NCBI GenBank assembly: GCA_021738725.1
Contig: JAIPBE010000004.1
Span: forward strand, 1 to 64,000
Direction of reading: 5' to 3'
From: Saprospiraceae bacterium
GTDB lineage: Bacteria; Bacteroidota; Bacteroidia; Chitinophagales; Saprospiraceae
Length of the DNA: 64,000 nt
The notes under the pieces were generated by a model, which did not search any database, was not told the DNA's origin, and worked only from the letters and a program-made list of their open reading frames with translations. Shown piece by piece: positions 9,973-19,766 of this stretch (position 1 is the stretch's first letter; each line of letters begins with the position of its first letter). Both the position numbers and the translations under genes were made by a program.

Positions 9973-10657
9973 GAAGGAGGCTATTCACAAACAGCGGCAC
10001 ACCGGTCGCCGCTGTTTGTGCTATGACGTCAATCTTATCCTTGCCGAAATGATCCACAGGAGCCGGATTGGGATCGATATAGATGATCGGCGAACCGGGT
10101 GGCACATAATGTAAAAGACCTGCCGCCGGATACACCTGGAGTGATGTGCCGATGATCATGACCAGATCGGCCTGGTCGACCAGGTAGATCGCTTCGGACA
10201 AAGCGGGGACTTCCTCACCGAACCAGACGATATGTGGACGCAAGGGGTAGCCTTGCGGGCAACGATCTTCCGACCGAAGATCGCCATCCCAAGCATATAT
10301 ATCTGACGATTGGCCAGTGGATCGGACCTTGCGCAATTCCCCGTGGAGGTGGAGTACGTTCCGACTACCCGCCCGTTCATGCAGGTCATCTACATTCTGG
10401 GTGATGATCCGGACGTCATAGTCTGCTTCCAGATCTACCAGGGCCTGATGGCCGGCGTTTGGAGCTACTTCAAATAATTGCCTTCTTCGTTGATTGTAAA
10501 AGTCCCGGACGAGATCCGGATCTTTTCGCCACCCATCGGGGGAGGCGACCGCCATGACATCATATCCCTCCCAGAGGCCTCCGGCATCCCGAAAAGTGGA
10601 AATCCCACTCTCTGCACTCATACCGGCACCGGTCAGGACAACAATTCGCTTTTTCAT
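9962..10657 (-). CDS. cobB: NAD+-dependent protein deacylase (sirtuin, SIRT5-like)
   Basis: This 231-residue sirtuin removes acyl groups from lysines using NAD+. It has 'GAGMSAESGISTFR' for NAD binding (residues 10-23), 'TQNVDDLH' (86-93) and catalytic His105 in 'HLHGEL'. Tyr54-x2-Arg57 is the pair that in SIRT5 and E. coli CobB binds succinyl or malonyl groups, so acidic-acyl removal is likely. The usual four zinc cysteines are missing: only Cys133 remains in that region. It overlaps the upstream NAD(P)HX repair gene by 4 bases, joining two enzymes of NAD metabolism in one transcript. Confidence 0.9.
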   Translation of the reverse strand: MKKRIVVLTGAGMSAESGISTFRDAGGLWEGYDVMAVASPDGWRKDPDLVRDFYNQRRRQLFEVAPNAGHQALVDLEADYDVRIITQNVDDLHERAGSRNVLHLHGELRKVRSTGQSSDIYAWDGDLRSEDRCPQGYPLRPHIVWFGEEVPALSEAIYLVDQADLVMIIGTSLQVYPAAGLLHYVPPGSPIIYIDPNPAPVDHFGKDKIDVIAQTAATGVPLFVNSLLQKK

Positions 10658-12171
10658 ACACAGACGCCTTTCAGCTTCTGGAACGCATGGCCGATCTGAT
10701 CGACCAGGTCACTGGCCAGGATTGATTCCTGTGCACCGATGTCCACCAGTGCCAGATCGCCTGCCAGGCCATGGATAAATACACCGATCTGTGCGGCATC
10801 TCCAGGCGGATACCCCTGTGCCAGCAATCCAGCCAGGAGACCGGTGAGCACATCGCCACTCCCTGCCGTGGCCATTCCGGCATTGCCGGTGGAGTTGAAC
10901 ATTCCGGTTCCATCCGGACAGATGATCCGGGTGTAGGCACCTTTCAGGATGATGTAGATCTGATGTTTTCGAGCCAGCTGGATGGCGGAGTTGATCTGAT
11001 CGTAAGCATTCTGGCGTTCTCCGATCAATCGCTGCATCTCTCCTGGATGCGGGGTGAGGATACTGCCGGGAGGAATCCTAGACATCAGGGTTGGATCGTC
11101 AGCCAGAATATTCAGAGCGTCAGCGTCCAACACCAGTGGATATTCCGGGGTTGATTCGAGAAAAAGCCGCAATGCCTGAGCGGTGATCTGATTTGTTCCG
11201 ATCCCACATCCAACACCCGCAGATTGAAATCCTGTCCGGGGTGGGGGAGTCGACCAGACAGTTTCGTGTGGATCCCCCATGTATAAGGCCTCGGGCAATC
11301 CGATCTGCAGGATGGTCTGGGCATGGTGGGGGGCATACAGGGTGAGTTTGCCGGCACCAGAGCGAAGCGCCGCCCGTCCAGACAAGATCGCCGCACCCAT
11401 CATGCCATCCCGTCCACTGATCAAACAGACATGACCTTGCATACCCTTGTGTGAAAAAGTGGATCGCGTATGGAGTAAATGCCGGATATGCGCACTGGTC
11501 AGTACATGGAAGGGGATGTCAATTGTCCTCAGAAAAGCAGGGACCAGACCAATATCCAGTAGATGCCAATGACCCACAAACCGTTCATTTTCGGAAATAA
11601 AGAAGGAGAATTTGGGTGCCTGAAAGGTGAGGGTGATATCCGCTTTATATATGGGTCCAGTGGACGGTTTATCTGCCTGGAGACCACTTGGCAGATCGAT
11701 GGCCAATTTGATTCCTGTTTTGGTATTGACTTGTCGGACCAAAGTGGCAATGGGCTCCTTTAGCGGTCCGGAACACCCGGAACCAAGCAGCGCATCGATC
11801 CAAATAGTCTTGTCCTGTTGAAGTCGAGCGGGGAGAGGTGCCGGATATCGAACAATTGGCAATCCTTCATGGCTCGGAAGACGATCATAATTCATCTGGC
11901 GATCTTCAGTTTTACTGTCCGCCAGATCCAGAATTGTGACGTCATAAAATTGTTTGAAAAGATGCCTTGCCAGTCCCAACCCATCCCCACCGTTATTTCC
12001 GGGTCCGCAGAGAATGACAATTGGATGATCTTCCCGAGGGAAAACGTTCATTATCCATTTGGACAGGGCGTGAACTGCCTGCTCCATCAGGTCATAAGAA
12101 GATATGCCCTGATGCCGAATGGTAAACGCATCCCAGTGACGGATCTGCTCGCGAGAAAGGACTGGGATCAT
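10654..12171 (-). CDS. nnrD: Bifunctional NAD(P)H-hydrate epimerase / ADP-dependent dehydratase
   Basis: This 505-residue cytosolic repair enzyme has a YjeF_N epimerase domain (about 1-215), with the 'GPGNNGGDGLGLARHL' nucleotide-site motif. A carbohydrate-kinase-like dehydratase domain follows (about 225-500), with 'AGSGDVLTGLLAGLLA' holding the catalytic Asp. Together they convert damaged NADHX and NADPHX back to NADH and NADPH; the dehydratase step uses ADP or ATP. The fused arrangement is the common bacterial form (nnrE and nnrD parts). It overlaps the sirtuin gene by 4 bases. Confidence 0.93.
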   Translation of the reverse strand: MIPVLSREQIRHWDAFTIRHQGISSYDLMEQAVHALSKWIMNVFPREDHPIVILCGPGNNGGDGLGLARHLFKQFYDVTILDLADSKTEDRQMNYDRLPSHEGLPIVRYPAPLPARLQQDKTIWIDALLGSGCSGPLKEPIATLVRQVNTKTGIKLAIDLPSGLQADKPSTGPIYKADITLTFQAPKFSFFISENERFVGHWHLLDIGLVPAFLRTIDIPFHVLTSAHIRHLLHTRSTFSHKGMQGHVCLISGRDGMMGAAILSGRAALRSGAGKLTLYAPHHAQTILQIGLPEALYMGDPHETVWSTPPPRTGFQSAGVGCGIGTNQITAQALRLFLESTPEYPLVLDADALNILADDPTLMSRIPPGSILTPHPGEMQRLIGERQNAYDQINSAIQLARKHQIYIILKGAYTRIICPDGTGMFNSTGNAGMATAGSGDVLTGLLAGLLAQGYPPGDAAQIGVFIHGLAGDLALVDIGAQESILASDLVDQIGHAFQKLKGVCV

Positions 12172-12195
12172 GATGATTTGAATTTATCAGACATT

Positions 12196-12426
12196 TTATA
12201 ACGGCTGGGATCGTGCAGAGACCGATTGCTTTTTCATCCCGAATGTACGGCAGACCAGCCAGACATCCTTTTTCTGATGAATCTCCAAAACTGATGGATG
12301 TGTGACATGGGTTTTGTTGTCTACTTCTGGCTTAAGTGGTCGTTGACCCTCAAGTGTTAAATGGTAGCTGATGCCGGTCAATTTATTCATAAATGTCAGA
12401 TAATGAATTAAATATGGAAGACACAC
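12196..12426 (-). CDS. Possible small hypothetical protein
   Basis: An open frame of 76 codons, or 64 from the internal ATG at 12390, sits 24 bases upstream of the NAD(P)HX repair gene on the same strand. No domain, signal peptide or membrane segment is recognised. The composition is mixed and could be real, but nothing besides the open frame supports it. It may instead be untranslated leader sequence or the remnant of a gene end. Confidence 0.25.
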   Translation of the reverse strand: MCLPYLIHYLTFMNKLTGISYHLTLEGQRPLKPEVDNKTHVTHPSVLEIHQKKDVWLVCRTFGMKKQSVSARSQPL

Positions 12427-12452
12427 ATTTCGAAATTTGATAGGGTCAGTAT

Positions 12453-12482
12453 GTTGAAACGTTAAATAATATTGTATATTTA
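12453..12482 (+). promoter_or_regulatory. Possible promoter for the T9SS operon
   Basis: GTTG at 12453-12456 and TATATTTA at 12475-12482 are separated by 18 bases, close to the Bacteroidota -33 TTTG / -7 TAnnTTTG pattern with one mismatch in each box. It lies 44 bases before the ATG of the PorP/SprF gene. The remainder of 12427-12526 is AT-rich with no other signal seen. Confidence 0.35.
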
Positions 12483-12526
12483 GCTCGGTATTCTTTGGAA
12501 TATTTGAACATATTTCAACAAATCAC

Positions 12527-13549
12527 ATGAATAGTGTCAAAACAATCCTGCGGGTCTGTGCATTCCTGTTACCAATTGTGGCGAGTGGGCAAGATCTCGA
12601 TATCCATTGGTCGCAATATTACAATGCGCCCTTTTACATCAATCCTGCGCTGACCGGGGTGTTCAGCGGTGATCAACGTGTCACAGGCAATTATCGAAAT
12701 CAATGGTACAATGTCCCCGTTCGTTATGAGACGTTTGCCGTGGCCTACGATCAGAAATTCTATGTGAAAGGGATGAAGTCCGGTCTATTCGGTGGTGGCG
12801 TGCATATGTTTCACGATCAGGCCGGGACTTCTCGGTTACGTCTTTTCCAATTGGCGCTGAGTGGTTCGTATACCCAGCGACTGGCCCCTAAGTATTACAT
12901 GACCTTTGGCGCCCAGGGATCATTCAACAATCGGCGTTACAACACAGGTGATCTCACCTTTGATCAGCAGTTTGACGGGAATGAATACGTTCCAGGGTCG
13001 CCGAATGGAGAAGTCTTCCTCAATACCAATTTCAACTTCGCCGCTCTGGGTGTTGGATTGAATCTGCATAATCAGCATTCTGCCCGCACTTTTTTTGATC
13101 TGGGAGGCGGATGGTTCAACTTGAACACACCTCGTCAGAAGTTCAATGAGGATGTCACCTATCGGATGAAACCCCGTTTTACCGGTTATTTGATCGGTGG
13201 CGTGCAGACCACCGATTTGATTGACGTCATGTTCCGAGGACTGGCGATGTTCCAGGGACCCAACTACGAAAGCCTTGCAGGTCTCGGCCTGAAATTTCAC
13301 CTCAACGATACCAAGACACGAGAGCTGGCCTTACATGTCGGTGTGGACTACAGGTTCAACGAAAAGGATGCCTGGGCCCCTGTCGTCGGTTTAGACTATC
13401 GACAGTGGAAGGTGTCCTTCAGTTATGATCTGAATACATCGGATTTCAGGGAAGCCACCAATTTGAATGGCGGCCCCGAACTGTGTATCCAATATATCAT
13501 CACTACGGTCAAGCCGTTACCGATGATCAAATTTTGTCCTGTCTATTAA
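12527..13549 (+). CDS. PorP/SprF-family type IX secretion outer membrane protein
   Basis: A 340-residue outer-membrane beta-barrel with a signal peptide (about 1-21, cleaved after 'VASGQ'). The mature start 'DIHWSQYYNAPFYINPALTG' is the hallmark of the PorP/SprF family. Alternating aromatic strands run to the C-terminus. In Flavobacterium, SprF is needed to secrete or attach type B cargo such as SprB, while PorP serves in Porphyromonas. Here it is the first gene of a block that continues with an OmpA/PorE-like protein and two type B cargo proteins. A role as their dedicated outer-membrane partner is therefore a good inference. Confidence 0.9.
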   Translation: MNSVKTILRVCAFLLPIVASGQDLDIHWSQYYNAPFYINPALTGVFSGDQRVTGNYRNQWYNVPVRYETFAVAYDQKFYVKGMKSGLFGGGVHMFHDQAGTSRLRLFQLALSGSYTQRLAPKYYMTFGAQGSFNNRRYNTGDLTFDQQFDGNEYVPGSPNGEVFLNTNFNFAALGVGLNLHNQHSARTFFDLGGGWFNLNTPRQKFNEDVTYRMKPRFTGYLIGGVQTTDLIDVMFRGLAMFQGPNYESLAGLGLKFHLNDTKTRELALHVGVDYRFNEKDAWAPVVGLDYRQWKVSFSYDLNTSDFREATNLNGGPELCIQYIITTVKPLPMIKFCPVY

Positions 13550-13567
13550 TCGTATAACCCGCTCACC

Positions 13568-15994
13568 ATGCGCGTACTTGTATCCTGGATTGCCTTCATG
13601 ATCATGTTGACGGGATTGACCAGCCTGTCAGCTCAAACCAAACGTCAATATCTGCAAGCGGCTGAAGTCGCTTATGCGCAGAAGAATTATCATGCGGCAT
13701 TGACGTATTATAAGACGGTAGCAGATGCCTGGCCAAAAGAAACTGAAATCCAGTTTCTGACGGCAGAAGCTGCCCGTCAGTATAACAGCTATCTCCTGGC
13801 AGAGAAACACTACCAGCTGGTCATTGATCAGGATGCAGGCCAGAACTATCCGCTTGCCGCCTTCCATCTGGCTGGCATCAAAGAGAATCTGGCGAAATAT
13901 GATGAAGCCATTCAGCTGTACAAGCTGTATGACTCCTGGCGTGCGGATAAGGAACATAATTGCTCAGCCGAAATCGCCAATTGTGAATACGCCAAAGAAG
14001 CAATTGCCAATAAGGTAGATGTCGAGTTGGTGAATATCGGGATCAACACCGAATACTCCGAGTTTGCACCAGTCAAGATCGGTGACACACTCTACTATTC
14101 CAGCTTGAATTTTCCACTTGAGCAAGAGGGGCAAGAATCTCAGATCCTGTTGTCTCGATTGTATGAGACATCCAATGATGAGGTCGGTCAGTTATTGCGC
14201 ATGCAAATGGTGGAAGGGAATCGACATATTGCTCATACTGCATTCGATCCGGAAATGACCCGGATGTTCTATTCTATCTGCCACAATGTGAATGTCTCTG
14301 AATATCACTGTGATCTGTATTATACAGAGAAAACAGATCTGGGTTGGAGTCCGGCAAAACGTCTGCCTGACAATATCAATGTTCCCGGGTATTCTTCCTC
14401 CCAGCCTGCTTTTGCTAAGCTGGACAATGATCAGGAGGTCCTGTTTTTTGCTTCTGATGCCCCTGCGGGCAAGGGCAAGATGGATATCTGGATGGTAGAC
14501 CTCAACGAAGGAAGCGGTTTTGGAACACCCAGGAATGTCGAAGCCATCAATACGGCAGAAGGAGATATCACCCCATACTTTCACGGACCTTCGCACACGT
14601 TATACTTCAGTTCTGAAGGCCACCCCAATTTGGGCGGATATGATATCTACTCCATTACCCTGGACCAGGGGAATTGGGGCGAAGTGACGGCCGTCCCCAT
14701 GCCATACAATTCAAGCTATAACGATATCTATTTTGTAACCAGCGATGATGGGGAGTATATGTATCTGGCCTCAAACCGTGAATCCGGCGGGGCAAAATAT
14801 ATCGATCCGGAGCTCCAGGCATGTTGCAACGATATCTATCGAGCCATCGATAAGAATCCGGTCATGTTGGTCGCAAATGCCTTCAACAAACTGGACAAAG
14901 TGGCATTGCCCGGAACCAGGATGTCGCTCTATGTCATGAAAGACGGGCAATGGGAATTGGTCGAATCCAAGGTGGATCCAATTACCAATACACAGGAGTT
15001 CCCCCTTCAGCGTATGCATGTCTACAGAATTGTCGGAGAAAAACCGGGCTTCCAATCAGATACTCTGGAGTTTGATACGCATGATCTGACCTTGAAGGGA
15101 CCGTTGGTTAAGGACCTGTTCCTGACTCCCGACAAACTGCAGTTGGAGGTCTTCACCTTTGATCACGCTAATAAAAAGCCACTGGAAGGCTGTACTGTCG
15201 AATTGTTCGATGTTTCAGATCCAGCTAAGCCTGTCGTCGTCAAACGACTGGAAAACCAGAAGGGAAATGACTTCCTCTTCAGTGTTCGACCTGATCGATC
15301 CTATCGTGTGGAAGCGAAGCACATGGGCTATATCGATACCTTGGCAACATTCACGACATATGAGATCCCTGAAAGTGGTATCATCCGTCAGGATCTCTAT
15401 CTCCGCAGAATGAATCTCCCGGATATGGCACCATTGAAGGTATATTTTGACAATGATATTCCTGGTCGACGCAAGTTTACAAAGTCGACAAATGTCAATT
15501 ACCAGGAGACTTTTGCGCCCTACCTGTCCCGCGAAGCCGAGTATGTCCAGAACTACATGGATGACTTGCCGCCAGCACAAAAAGAAGCTCTGCGTGAAAA
15601 GATGACCGAGTTTTTCAAAGATTCTATCAGTGTGGGTATGAGGCGCTTGGAATTCTTCTGTCAGTCTTTGTTAAATGATCTGAAACAAGGAGACAAGGTG
15701 ACCGTCACACTGGAAGGCTATTGCAGTCCGCGTGCGGCCAGCCGATATAACAAGTTATTGGGTTTCCGACGCGCTGTCAGTATCCGCAACTATATGATGG
15801 AATACCAGGATGGGGTGTTTGTGCCTTATGTCAAGGATAAACAACTCATTTTCCAGGATATCTCATTTGGTGAAGATCGGGCAAGTGAAGGAGTCAGCGA
15901 CAAACTTGATGACGAACGTTTGTCCATTTACTCTGTAGAAGCAGCCAATGAACGTCGGGCTGAGATTCTCAAGGTCGTTGTTGACAAACCCTAA
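13568..15994 (+). CDS. OmpA/PorE-like protein with TPR and PD40 repeats
   Basis: This 808-residue periplasmic or outer-membrane-associated protein has a signal peptide (about 1-23). TPR repeats follow (about 25-130), then WD40/PD40-type propeller blades with 'DIWMVDLNEG' and 'GGYDIYSITL' (about 160-440). Next come carboxypeptidase-regulatory-like beta domains (about 445-620), and finally an OmpA-like domain whose end 'ANERRAEILKVVV' resembles the peptidoglycan-binding helix. PorE of the T9SS has the same TPR-propeller-regulatory-OmpA order and links the machine to peptidoglycan. The start is 18 bases after the PorP/SprF stop. Confidence 0.85.
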   Translation: MRVLVSWIAFMIMLTGLTSLSAQTKRQYLQAAEVAYAQKNYHAALTYYKTVADAWPKETEIQFLTAEAARQYNSYLLAEKHYQLVIDQDAGQNYPLAAFHLAGIKENLAKYDEAIQLYKLYDSWRADKEHNCSAEIANCEYAKEAIANKVDVELVNIGINTEYSEFAPVKIGDTLYYSSLNFPLEQEGQESQILLSRLYETSNDEVGQLLRMQMVEGNRHIAHTAFDPEMTRMFYSICHNVNVSEYHCDLYYTEKTDLGWSPAKRLPDNINVPGYSSSQPAFAKLDNDQEVLFFASDAPAGKGKMDIWMVDLNEGSGFGTPRNVEAINTAEGDITPYFHGPSHTLYFSSEGHPNLGGYDIYSITLDQGNWGEVTAVPMPYNSSYNDIYFVTSDDGEYMYLASNRESGGAKYIDPELQACCNDIYRAIDKNPVMLVANAFNKLDKVALPGTRMSLYVMKDGQWELVESKVDPITNTQEFPLQRMHVYRIVGEKPGFQSDTLEFDTHDLTLKGPLVKDLFLTPDKLQLEVFTFDHANKKPLEGCTVELFDVSDPAKPVVVKRLENQKGNDFLFSVRPDRSYRVEAKHMGYIDTLATFTTYEIPESGIIRQDLYLRRMNLPDMAPLKVYFDNDIPGRRKFTKSTNVNYQETFAPYLSREAEYVQNYMDDLPPAQKEALREKMTEFFKDSISVGMRRLEFFCQSLLNDLKQGDKVTVTLEGYCSPRAASRYNKLLGFRRAVSIRNYMMEYQDGVFVPYVKDKQLIFQDISFGEDRASEGVSDKLDDERLSIYSVEAANERRAEILKVVVDKP

Positions 15995-16003
15995 TCCCTA
16001 CTC

Positions 16004-19000
16004 ATGGCTATCCAACGAACAATAAGAAGTATGTTAAGAGCCTTATTACTGGGAGCATTTATTCTGCTAACCAGCGTGTCGGTTCATGCAACCCACATTG
16101 TAGGCGGTTCATTGCATTATAACTGCCTGGGAAATGACAAATATGAGGTCATTCTCACCGTGTATACAGACTGCCTTTTGGGGCAAGCTCCATATGATGA
16201 TCCTGCCTGGATCGCCGTTTTTGACGGAGACGGGATCCCGGTAGATACCTTTCTGATGCATTTGGGAACGAAGATCGATACGATCGAATTAACGGATCCT
16301 TGTTTCCTGGCCTTGCCGGACATTTGTGTTCGGGTCACACAGTATAAAGAAGTGATCACACTTCCTTTCAATCCAGGTGGGTATTATATCACGTACCAAC
16401 GTTGTTGTCGCAACGCGACCATTCAGAATATTATCGATCCACTGAAAACCGGTGCCACATATTTTTCGTTCATTGGTGAACAGGCACAGCTGGAATGTAA
16501 CAGTGCACCGGCATTCAAGAAATGGCCCCCTATCTTTGTCTGTGCAAACGAACCTCTTGTTGTCGATAATGGAGCCATCGATCCAGATGGAGATTCTCTG
16601 GTGTATGAATTATTTACGCCGTATACCGGTGGTGTATACATCACGAATCCACAGCCCAAGCCACCTTTCCCTCCTCCTTATGAGGAAGTGACCTGGAAGA
16701 CGCCGCCTTATGATCTATCCAACCTGACCAATGGCTTGCCTGGAGGTATTCCCCTGACCATTAATCCCAAAACGGGAGTGATGACCGGCAAGCCCAACAC
16801 GATCGGCCAGTTCGTTGTTGGCGTCCGGATCAATGAATATAGAAATGGAGTTCTGATCGGTCAGCGGTTCCGAGACTTTCAATATAACGTCGTTCCTTGT
16901 ATTATTACAAAGGCAATTATTGAACTTGCGGATACGGTCCAATGTGATGATTATCAAGTGGCTTTCGGCAATACTAGCACCAATGCAAATTCCTACTTCT
17001 GGGACTTTGGTGACCCCACGACAACAACAGACACTTCGTCTTCATTTGAGCCATTCTATACCTATCCGGATTCAACCGGATTCTATACGGTCATGTTGAT
17101 CGCCAAAGCCGGGGATTTCTGTTCTGATACGACATTTCAGACCATCTTCCTCCAGAAGAACTCCATCGATCCGGGAATGGAGGTCCTGGTTCCTTTATGT
17201 GAAGACAGTCTTGTCGTTTGGTTCAACGATACATCCACTGATTCGATCAGTCCAATTGTCAAGTGGAACTGGACGATCACACCGGACAATAACCCGATCA
17301 TACAGTTTTCTAATGAGCAGAATCAATGGACCTTTCCATCGACAACGTCTGCCATTGTAAATCTCAAAGTTGAGTCAGCCAATGGCTGTAAAGCAACGTT
17401 GATTGACACGTTCCAGCTTAATATTTTGGAGGTTCCGGATCTGATCTCGGATACACTGAATCTGTGTTATCTGGAGACGACCTTCCTCAACCCGAATTTT
17501 GATCCGAATCTGTTCTATACGTGGTCGCCCCCTGATGGCATTTTGGGTTCGCTCACAGAACCCAATCCAGAGATTCAGGTCACCAAAACGACCAACTATA
17601 CGGTTGCCGTTACTGATTCAACCGGGCTCTGTATCGTTGAGAAAACCGCCAACCTGATGGCCATTGGATTGCTGCCGGAAATCAGTCTCGTCGTGGAGAT
17701 CCCCAGTTGTACCGATTCCATTGTCCTGGCCACCACCTTGGATAGCATCCCACCGGATATCACTATTTGCTGGACAGTCACCAAACCCAATGGTGTCGTG
17801 GATACAGTCGCCAATTCCATCAAATTGGTATTGAAGGAAAGTGCCCTTCTTTATATCTGTGCGACCATCAAGACAGATTCTTGCGAATCCACCCTCTGCG
17901 ATACAGTACAGGTAAATCTGATTCCAAGACCCAATCTGAAAGATACCCTTCAGATTTGTCAGGGTGACAGTGTCAATTTGCATCCGGGCGCGATTCCCTA
18001 TCTGGTCTATTCCTGGACACCTGTAACCGGGCTGGATGATCCGACTTCACCGAATCCAAAAGCGTCACCGGAAGTGACCACACTGTATACACTACTCTTA
18101 ACTGATACGATCGGTCTTTGTGAATTGGAGGATCAGATATTAGTAGTGGTCAATGATTCGACGAAAATATTAGATTTTACCTGGGATGTCTATTGTGATG
18201 GACTCATGGTAGATTTCATCAATGAAAGTGAAAATATCAATCAGTTCCACTGGAACTTTGGTGACCCGAATACAACACTTGATGTGTCAGATCTGGAGAA
18301 TCCTTCCTACACATATCCAGGGGTCGGTACCTACCCCGTGATGTTATGGACGGATGATACGGGTGTATGTCCGCAAAATGATACCTTGATCAAGGACCTG
18401 GTTCTGGTAGAACCCGTGAATGAGGCTTCCTTTACCTACGACTTTACAATTTGTGGCAATCCGACTGAGATTCAGTTTTATGGAATGTCCGAGTCGACGT
18501 ATGGCGTAGTGACCTCTTGGCAATGGATCTTTGGAGGATTAGGTATGTCAATTGAACAGAACCCTGTCCTGATTGTCAATGAGTCTCAGACCATTGATGT
18601 CACGTTAATCGTCGTTTGGGACGACAAATGCTCAGACACCATTACCCAGACCATCGAGGTAGAGGTGATAGAACTGGACATTCCGGAAATTCTGACTCTT
18701 TGCCAGGACAGCTGTATCCAGATCATCTCTGGTGGAGATCCGGCCTGGGTATACAGTTGGTCGCCGGAAAACTGGATCGTTGAAGGAGGAGACGGACCGA
18801 ATCCATTGGTTTGTCCGGATTCCAACGGAACCCTGTTTGTTGAAGTGATGGCCATTCAATCCAATGGAGATACTTGTCTCCTGCTGGATGAAATGGTGAT
18901 CCAGATCGATCCATGTGAATTTCCTTGTGATTTGATCGATGAGGTCGTCACTTGTCTGGATACGATCTGTGTGACAGTGGATGACTGTGATGATATGGTC

Positions 19001-19681
19001 GAACTGGTTTGGTGCTCGCCTGATGGAGATACATTGGGAACAGGCCCCACGATCTGTTTTCCAACTGAAGTGTGGGATTTTGTCCTCGTGAAGAAAATCG
19101 GACCCTTCGGTTTCATGGAAATGGATACCATTTTTATTGAGCATCTGTTCTATGAAATTCCAGTGGTGGCCATTTCAGATCCGTACGAGATTCTCATGGG
19201 AGAGTCGAGCCAGCTGATCGGGACAACCCCTGCAATTGTTAATTATGTCTGGACGCCACCACAAACGCTGGATGATCCATTCTCTTCGATGCCGATAGCT
19301 ACTCCGGATACGACCACGATCTATACGTTAAAAGTAACAGACGCATTAGGTTGCATGGGGCAGGATACCACGATCGTCTATGTCCGGACCAAGGTCTGTG
19401 AGGAGCCATATATTTTTATTCCGAACACATTCACACCCAATGGGGACAATGTAAATGATGTTCTGTATGTGCGTGGCTTCTATATTGACGAGATGGAATT
19501 ACAGATCTTCAACAGATGGGGAGAGCTAGTCTTTAGAAGTACAGACAAATCCCAGGGATGGGATGGGATGTATAAAGGCGAACGGCTGCGTACGGATGTC
19601 TACGGCTACTGGTTGAAGATTCGCTGTTTTGGAGGTGAAGAATTTTTCAAGAAAGGCAATGTCACGTTGCTGAGGCAATAG
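16004..19681 (+). CDS. Giant secreted protein with PKD-like domains and T9SS type B (CHU_C) sorting domain
   Basis: This 1225-residue cargo protein has a signal peptide ending 'SVHA' before the mature start 'THIVGG'. A conserved N-terminal domain of about 270 residues contains 'YQRCCRNATI'. Several Ig/PKD-like domains follow, with 'FWDFGDP' near 325 and 'HWNFGDP' near 745. The last 90 residues form a gliding-motility-associated type B sorting domain with 'IPNTFTPNGDNVND', 'IFNRWGELVF' and 'GWDG'. It is probably displayed on or released from the cell surface by the T9SS. It lies 9 bases after the OmpA/PorE-like gene and is paralogous to the next gene. Adhesin or structural function is inference. 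Confidence 0.88.
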   Translation: MAIQRTIRSMLRALLLGAFILLTSVSVHATHIVGGSLHYNCLGNDKYEVILTVYTDCLLGQAPYDDPAWIAVFDGDGIPVDTFLMHLGTKIDTIELTDPCFLALPDICVRVTQYKEVITLPFNPGGYYITYQRCCRNATIQNIIDPLKTGATYFSFIGEQAQLECNSAPAFKKWPPIFVCANEPLVVDNGAIDPDGDSLVYELFTPYTGGVYITNPQPKPPFPPPYEEVTWKTPPYDLSNLTNGLPGGIPLTINPKTGVMTGKPNTIGQFVVGVRINEYRNGVLIGQRFRDFQYNVVPCIITKAIIELADTVQCDDYQVAFGNTSTNANSYFWDFGDPTTTTDTSSSFEPFYTYPDSTGFYTVMLIAKAGDFCSDTTFQTIFLQKNSIDPGMEVLVPLCEDSLVVWFNDTSTDSISPIVKWNWTITPDNNPIIQFSNEQNQWTFPSTTSAIVNLKVESANGCKATLIDTFQLNILEVPDLISDTLNLCYLETTFLNPNFDPNLFYTWSPPDGILGSLTEPNPEIQVTKTTNYTVAVTDSTGLCIVEKTANLMAIGLLPEISLVVEIPSCTDSIVLATTLDSIPPDITICWTVTKPNGVVDTVANSIKLVLKESALLYICATIKTDSCESTLCDTVQVNLIPRPNLKDTLQICQGDSVNLHPGAIPYLVYSWTPVTGLDDPTSPNPKASPEVTTLYTLLLTDTIGLCELEDQILVVVNDSTKILDFTWDVYCDGLMVDFINESENINQFHWNFGDPNTTLDVSDLENPSYTYPGVGTYPVMLWTDDTGVCPQNDTLIKDLVLVEPVNEASFTYDFTICGNPTEIQFYGMSESTYGVVTSWQWIFGGLGMSIEQNPVLIVNESQTIDVTLIVVWDDKCSDTITQTIEVEVIELDIPEILTLCQDSCIQIISGGDPAWVYSWSPENWIVEGGDGPNPLVCPDSNGTLFVEVMAIQSNGDTCLLLDEMVIQIDPCEFPCDLIDEVVTCLDTICVTVDDCDDMVELVWCSPDGDTLGTGPTICFPTEVWDFVLVKKIGPFGFMEMDTIFIEHLFYEIPVVAISDPYEILMGESSQLIGTTPAIVNYVWTPPQTLDDPFSSMPIATPDTTTIYTLKVTDALGCMGQDTTIVYVRTKVCEEPYIFIPNTFTPNGDNVNDVLYVRGFYIDEMELQIFNRWGELVFRSTDKSQGWDGMYKGERLRTDVYGYWLKIRCFGGEEFFKKGNVTLLRQ

Positions 19682-19716
19682 TCATTGATCAGAATTCTTG
19701 TCAGAATTATTATGAT

Positions 19717-19750
19717 AAATGCGGACAGAGCAAGCGTTCTGTCCGCATTT
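19717..19750 (+). terminator. Hairpin between the two paralogous cargo genes
   Basis: Perfect 13-bp stem (19717-19729 with 19738-19750) around the 8-base loop GCAAGCGT. Only three Ts close the stem, so termination may be partial. It sits 36 bases after the first cargo gene and 17 bases before the second, where it could reduce expression of the second copy or protect the mRNA. Confidence 0.75.
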
Positions 19751-19766
19751 GGTATCTTGACAGTAC

